A stretch of 11,281 nt of DNA from Entrophospora sp. SA101 (taxonomy: Eukaryota > Glomeromycota > Glomeromycetes > Entrophosporales > Entrophosporaceae). This document shows, in pieces, positions 7,970-11,281 of this stretch (position 1 is the stretch's first letter; every line of letters begins with the position of its first letter). The stretch spans positions 23,967-35,247 of the forward strand of contig CAUDNR010004565.1 in NCBI GenBank assembly GCA_958430865.1, given 5' to 3'. The translations under genes were made by a program, and so were the position numbers. Under the pieces are notes generated by a model that was not told the origin of the DNA, made no database searches, and worked only from the letters and a program-made list of their open reading frames with translations.

Positions 7970-8057
7970 TACGGGATTTGTGCGGGATAGATACGGAGTA
8001 GGTGCGAAGTAGGTGCGGAATACGTACGAAACACGCACGGAATACACACGGTTTTTA
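7970..8057 (+). repeat. 11-bp periodic CpG motif array, left arm
   Basis: Eight adjacent 11-bp units start TACGGGAT, TGCGGGAT, TACGGAGT, TGCGAAGT, TGCGGAAT, TACGAAAC, CACGGAAT and CACGGTTT. Every unit places CG at positions 3-4. The mirror array is at 8166-8253, and seven such units recur at 8801-8877. Confidence 0.85.
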
Positions 8058-8165
8058 CGGAAAACATAAGGAACCGTTTTTCCGTATGAATTACGTGATG
8101 TGCTAATGTGAATTTCGTGCGGAAAACGTACGGGAAAAACGAATTCCGTATTAGTATGTTTTCCG

Positions 8166-8253
8166 TAAAAACCGTGTGTATTCCGTGCATGATTCGTACG
8201 TATTCCGCACCTACTTCGCACCTACTCCGTATCTATCCCGCATAAATCCCGTA
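8166..8253 (-). repeat. 11-bp periodic CpG motif array, right arm
   Basis: This is the reverse complement of 7970-8057 with a few substitutions, and it is exactly the same 88-bp length. Confidence 0.85.
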
Positions 8254-8396
8254 CATTTCGGCGCATTTAACAGGAAGATTCCGTACATTTTTTCAGTACC
8301 TATTCAGTAAAACAATACGGTTCATGTACTGTTTTACTGTACAAATTCCGTACAGTTTCCATACATTTTCCGTACCAAATTTTTTATAGGGATATA

Positions 8397-8685
8397 GATC
8401 AAGACACAATACAACTTATACAAGAGAATACAGAGATCCATAATCAAGCCCATTAACGGTACCCAACCATAAGGAATATATCACAAGTATATAGTGACAC
8501 ATCTTGTGCAACTTGTCATCCTATTAATCGAAACTTTTCTGCTCAATTTTTAATCCTTTGGAATTGGATAAGAGAAACACACCAAGCAACTCATAGACTA
8601 TTAATACCTTTGAGCAATTATTAGTAGAAGAAGAGTTTGTACGGTTACAACAACTTGCTTTAACACTATTAGTTAGTATAAGATA
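8397..8685 (+). pseudogene. Broken coding fragment between two foldback-family elements, product unknown
   Basis: A frame from 8397 reads QDTIQLIQENTEIHNQAH, meets TAA at 8454-8456, then continues with protein-like sequence containing a CxxC (CATC) and NFSAQFLILWNWIRETHQAT. It stops again at 8622. Near 8597-8621 the sense passes to another frame (TFEQLLVEEEFVRLQQLALT, then LLVSIRY) that runs right up to the start of the element at 8686. The hydrophobic and charged pattern is unlike the surrounding AT-rich DNA, and the break points look like one nonsense change plus one frameshift. I recognise no family. It may be a remnant of a host gene or of the retroelement body downstream of the candidate LTR. 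A chance frame is possible but less likely for the WNWIRE and FEQLLVEEE parts. Confidence 0.4.
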
Positions 8686-8951
8686 CCCTATAAAAAATAA
8701 CATACGAAAAAACAGTAGATGAACCGTATTGTTTTACAGAATAAGTACGGAATAGGCACGGAAAAATATATGGAATCTTCCTGTTAAACGCGCCGAAATG
8801 TACGGAATTTGTGCGAAATAGATACGAATTAGGTGCGGAGTGCATACGAAACACACATGAAATACACACGGTTTTTATGGAAATCATACGGAATTCGTTT
8901 TTAATAACGGAAAAACACTGAGCGTAACCACGGAATAAATTTTTTACAGGG
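8686..8951 (+). mobile_element. Single-arm relative of the foldback element, 266 bp
   Basis: It starts CCCTATAAAAAATAAC and ends AAATTTTTTACAGGG, giving short terminal inverted repeats (CCCTRTAAAAAAT). The first 200 or so bases match the left arm of 7865-8391, including CCGTATTGTTTTAC, GGAATCTTCCTGTTAAA and seven 11-bp units at 8801-8877. After GGAATTCGTTTTTAATAACG it differs and goes straight to the right terminus, so the second long arm is absent. It lies 294 bp from the first copy in the same orientation. No target-site duplication is clear. The minus-strand frame at 8669-8887 is a by-product. Confidence 0.8.
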
Positions 8952-9036
8952 AATAGCAGGGCAGTAGTTTTATTTTTGTTTAATTGTACACAATTATACT
9001 TTATTAAAAATAACTTGGGAGGAATGTAAAATTATG

Positions 9037-9175
9037 CAACTTTAAACCACTAAGGCTTTTTTTTATTTTGATAAAATAAAATTTAAAAAGCTTTCTATTT
9101 CATTGTTGCCTAGGTTCTGAAGAATGCAAAAATAGAGTTTTATTAATAAAAAAAAGCCTTAGTGGTTTGAAGTTG
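9037..9175. mobile_element. MITE-like element with 31-bp terminal inverted repeats, 139 bp
   Basis: CAACTTTAAACCACTAAGGC followed by eight T and ATT (9037-9067) is repeated inverted at 9145-9175 with a single mismatch. The 77-bp interior is AT-rich and non-coding. I find no convincing target-site duplication (left flank ATTATG, right flank TACGAT), so the superfamily is open. The size and structure are typical of a non-autonomous DNA transposon. The long T and A runs next to GGC/GCC would also make a strong hairpin if transcribed. Confidence 0.75.
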
Positions 9176-11000
9176 TACGATTTTTTTGATGACCTGTACC
9201 ATAACACATTTACTTTAATCTTGTATTGGAAAATCTGTCAAGTATTAATTTTGTGAAAAAATTAATAATAAAAGTAAACACAGGCATAAAATATAATCAA
9301 TAGATCAATTTTAATTTCTCGTTGAAATATAAAATTATGTAAAATATGCCTTGCTCATGAAAAAAAAAAGTCTTTTGCACAATAAGATGAGAAATTAAAT
9401 ATAGACAGATGGTTAACGCGAATAATTCGATTTTAATAGAACATATTGTTTAAAAAGGTGAATTTATTTTTTTCCAGAAATTTTTATTATAGGAAAATTT
9501 GGTGGAAAGACTTACTATTATTACTGTATTTCTGAAGCTGTTTTTATTTTTTAAACATTTTTTTTATGCCACCAAGATTTACATTGTCGTCATGATTTCT
9601 CACGAGGTACAGGCATAATGTTCTAATAAAGAACGCGAGAATTACAACTAGGAAGAGGCTGAAAGAAAATAGATGATCTACAACACCTGAGAGATATTTT
9701 AAAATTATGTGACGAAAATATCAAGGAAATCTTTAGAGGTTATTGACTTACAAATACTTATGCCTTAATCCATGGAATAACGATAGTTTGTTTATTTTCG
9801 TCAGCTGATAATATTTCCTAAATGTTGAATTTTTAAAATGTCTTTATAGTTATCTAATGAACCATGGTCTTTATTTTTGTTTGTATTTCTTTGGTCAAGT
9901 TTATTTATTTTTTAAGGATATCGCTATTTATCTAGAAATAAAGAAAGGCATGTTACCTAAGATTACAAAATATAATAAAAAATCAAAATTATAGTTCATA
10001 TAAAGAACTCTAGTTGCGGTTGTGGCCAAATTCTAGTCACAGCTTAGATGTAATTAATTCTAGTTTCATGTTTATACAATAATTATTTATATCAATTAAT
10101 CAATGCACAGAGTAAACACCCCTCTCAATAAATGATTATTGCTGAAGCTTAATTTTCATAATGGCAAAATTCAAAAGTAAAACCGATTTTTATTGTAAAT
10201 AAGTGCTTATTTGAATTCTAATCATATGAAATATTTATTATATATTTATTTTTCACCCCACGACAACAGGCACAGCATATAAAGAAGAAGGATAGATTTC
10301 AAAGCAAAGTTGACTCAAATGATAATTCTTAAGCAATTGGCAAGTTCGTACAATGCTGTATATTTAATAATCATTAGTGCTAAAACTAACCATCACCTAA
10401 TATAACCCATCAATCATAAGGCATCAGCTGTTTTATTATATATAACTTTTATGATTTTGATGGTGGGTGTCAAAAATTTTATATTATGATGCTTTGATCC
10501 AGGAACATTTTTGCAAGACATAGTATTCGATATAGTGACATATTATTGTTATCAAAGACATTCAAATTCTTTCACAAAAGTAATCGGCGTTATAAATTAA
10601 AAGCTCAAAAGCTTAAATTTAATTTATTTACAATGTACATATGATAATCTTATCCTACTATAGTATATTATATCTATAAAACTTAAAATCTAATCATACG
10701 ATTCCCAATGGAAAAAACGAACCTCACTTGAAACTATAAAAAATGGAACTGGTCTGCTGGTGACTGAATCGAAGAAGCCAAATAATAGAGAGTGATTCTG
10801 TTTAATAAAATAATATTAATATTCGCGTCGATTTTCCGTTGGCCGTAATGTTTAAAATTTCAAATAAAATAAATACCTACTATTTCTTTATAAAGCATAT
10901 ACAACTATTTCCGCATGAAAAACAAATAAATTGTTTCTTTCGTTATCTTCCATTATTAAATGAATTGTTTTGCATTGTATCTGAGTCGGAACTTTAAATC
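9176..11000. other. AT-rich intergenic DNA, no gene seen
   Basis: No frame of useful length is present. The only coding-like piece is a 27-codon run at 9663-9746. A loose inverted similarity exists between 10390-10425 (ATAACCCATCAATCATAAGG) and 10450-10495, too degraded to call an element. Confidence 0.55.
9663..9746 (+). pseudogene. Very short coding-like relic
   Basis: After a TGA at 9660-9662 a 27-codon frame reads KKIDDLQHLRDILKLCDE and then NIKEIFRGY before its stop. It has amphipathic-helix-like spacing of charged and leucine residues, and the same frame upstream of the TGA (from about 9633) reads RELQLGRG. It is too short to name and could be chance. Confidence 0.15.
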
Positions 11001-11115
11001 TTTTTTTCGTAAAATTCGATTTTTTTTTGATTTGTGTGTAATTCAATTTTTTTTTTGATTTGTAAAATTCACGATTTTTTTTTGATTTTTGATTTGGATT
11101 TTTTTTTGGTTTGTA
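11001..11115. repeat. T-rich degenerate tandem repeat
   Basis: Units of the form ATTCGATTTTTTTTTGATTTG recur about four times, with a variable spacer such as TGTGTAATTCA or TAAAATTCACG. T runs of seven to ten bases make the copies unequal in length. Confidence 0.7.
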
Positions 11116-11188
11116 TTTATGTAACAGTAATTGTAATTGTAATAATACGTTCTTAAAAATATATTAACAGTCACAGGAGATTGTAAAA

Positions 11189-11246
11189 CATAGTAAAATT
11201 TGGGTGATCTGCATCATAGTAAAATTCGAATTTACATAGTAAAATT
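11189..11246. repeat. Three copies of CATAGTAAAATT
   Basis: The 12-mer occurs at 11189-11200, 11215-11226 and 11235-11246 in the same orientation, with starts 26 and 20 bases apart. The sequences between the copies differ. Confidence 0.7.
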
Positions 11247-11281
11247 TTATAATCGAATGTCTTCACACCCTCGTTTGATAC

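Larger units (their letters stand above)
7865..8391. mobile_element. Foldback element with long inverted arms, 527 bp
   Basis: The left half (from CTCTATAAAACATAAC) is repeated as its reverse complement in the right half (to ATTTTTTATAGGG). Long near-identical stretches include GTAAAACAGTACATGAACCG and GGAATCTTCCTGTTAAATG. The right arm has about 30 extra bases near its tip. The arms carry eight consecutive 11-bp units (left 7970-8057, mirrored at 8166-8253) of the form YRCGRRRY plus three bases. It is rich in CpG compared with its surroundings and has no transposase; minus-strand open frames between 7867 and 8221 only translate the repeat. I see no clear target-site duplication. If transcribed it would fold into a long double-stranded RNA. 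It belongs to the same family as 8686-8951. Confidence 0.85.

Noticed and set aside
7867..8221. Two overlapping minus-strand open frames of over 100 codons
   Set aside because: They lie entirely within the foldback element, are read from its 11-bp CpG repeats, and show repeated YVFRT- and PYVFR-like words, not a domain.
8669..8887. Minus-strand open frame of 72 codons
   Set aside because: It is the same repeat-derived translation in the second foldback-family copy.
11001..11115. T-rich repeats considered as a CRISPR-like array or terminator cluster
   Set aside because: Repeat lengths vary, the spacers are not unique sequence, and the context is a eukaryotic genome.

Overview
This window looks like AT-rich, repeat-laden nuclear DNA from an arbuscular mycorrhizal fungus, most likely Rhizophagus or a close Glomeromycotina relative. 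Three things support this: the very low GC, the short GT-AG intron with a TACTAAT-like branch site, and above all one protein kinase gene. That gene has the N-terminal cysteine knuckle, the WTSGN motif and the IHCDLHSGN catalytic loop that I associate with the strongly expanded TKL-like kinase family of these fungi. The species call rests on recognising this family, not on a search.

Layout. Positions 1-76 hold one copy of a dispersed repeat whose second copy is at 7111-7186. Positions 500-1240 are a GC-richer island with short coding-like stretches, possibly a small or decayed gene that I cannot name. From 1540 to 3390 the DNA is low-complexity and AT-rich, with a CGAATAA-type minisatellite at 2889-3062. 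The only clear gene is the kinase at 3393-4858 (+). It has one 75-nt intron, no in-frame ATG at its 5' end inside the visible exon, and a one-base frameshift at a seven-A run.

Downstream of the kinase the window is a patchwork of mobile-element debris. A 180-bp hAT-type MITE lies at 5419-5598 with a perfect 8-bp target-site duplication. A candidate LTR (7252-7647) is followed by a possible tRNA primer-binding site. A 527-bp foldback element (7865-8391) and a single-arm relative (8686-8951) flank a broken coding fragment. A 139-bp element at 9037-9175 has 31-bp terminal inverted repeats. The foldback family is built on CpG-bearing motifs spaced exactly 11 bp apart, close to one helical turn, which is the most unusual pattern in the window.

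From 9176 to the end I see AT-rich non-coding DNA with small repeats and one very short coding-like relic. There is no operon, RNA gene or CRISPR array. The genes do not form a pathway here: the kinase stands alone among non-autonomous transposons. I found no convincing new molecular system; the best leads are the 11-bp periodic foldback family, the MITE with intact target-site duplication, and the kinase frameshift.
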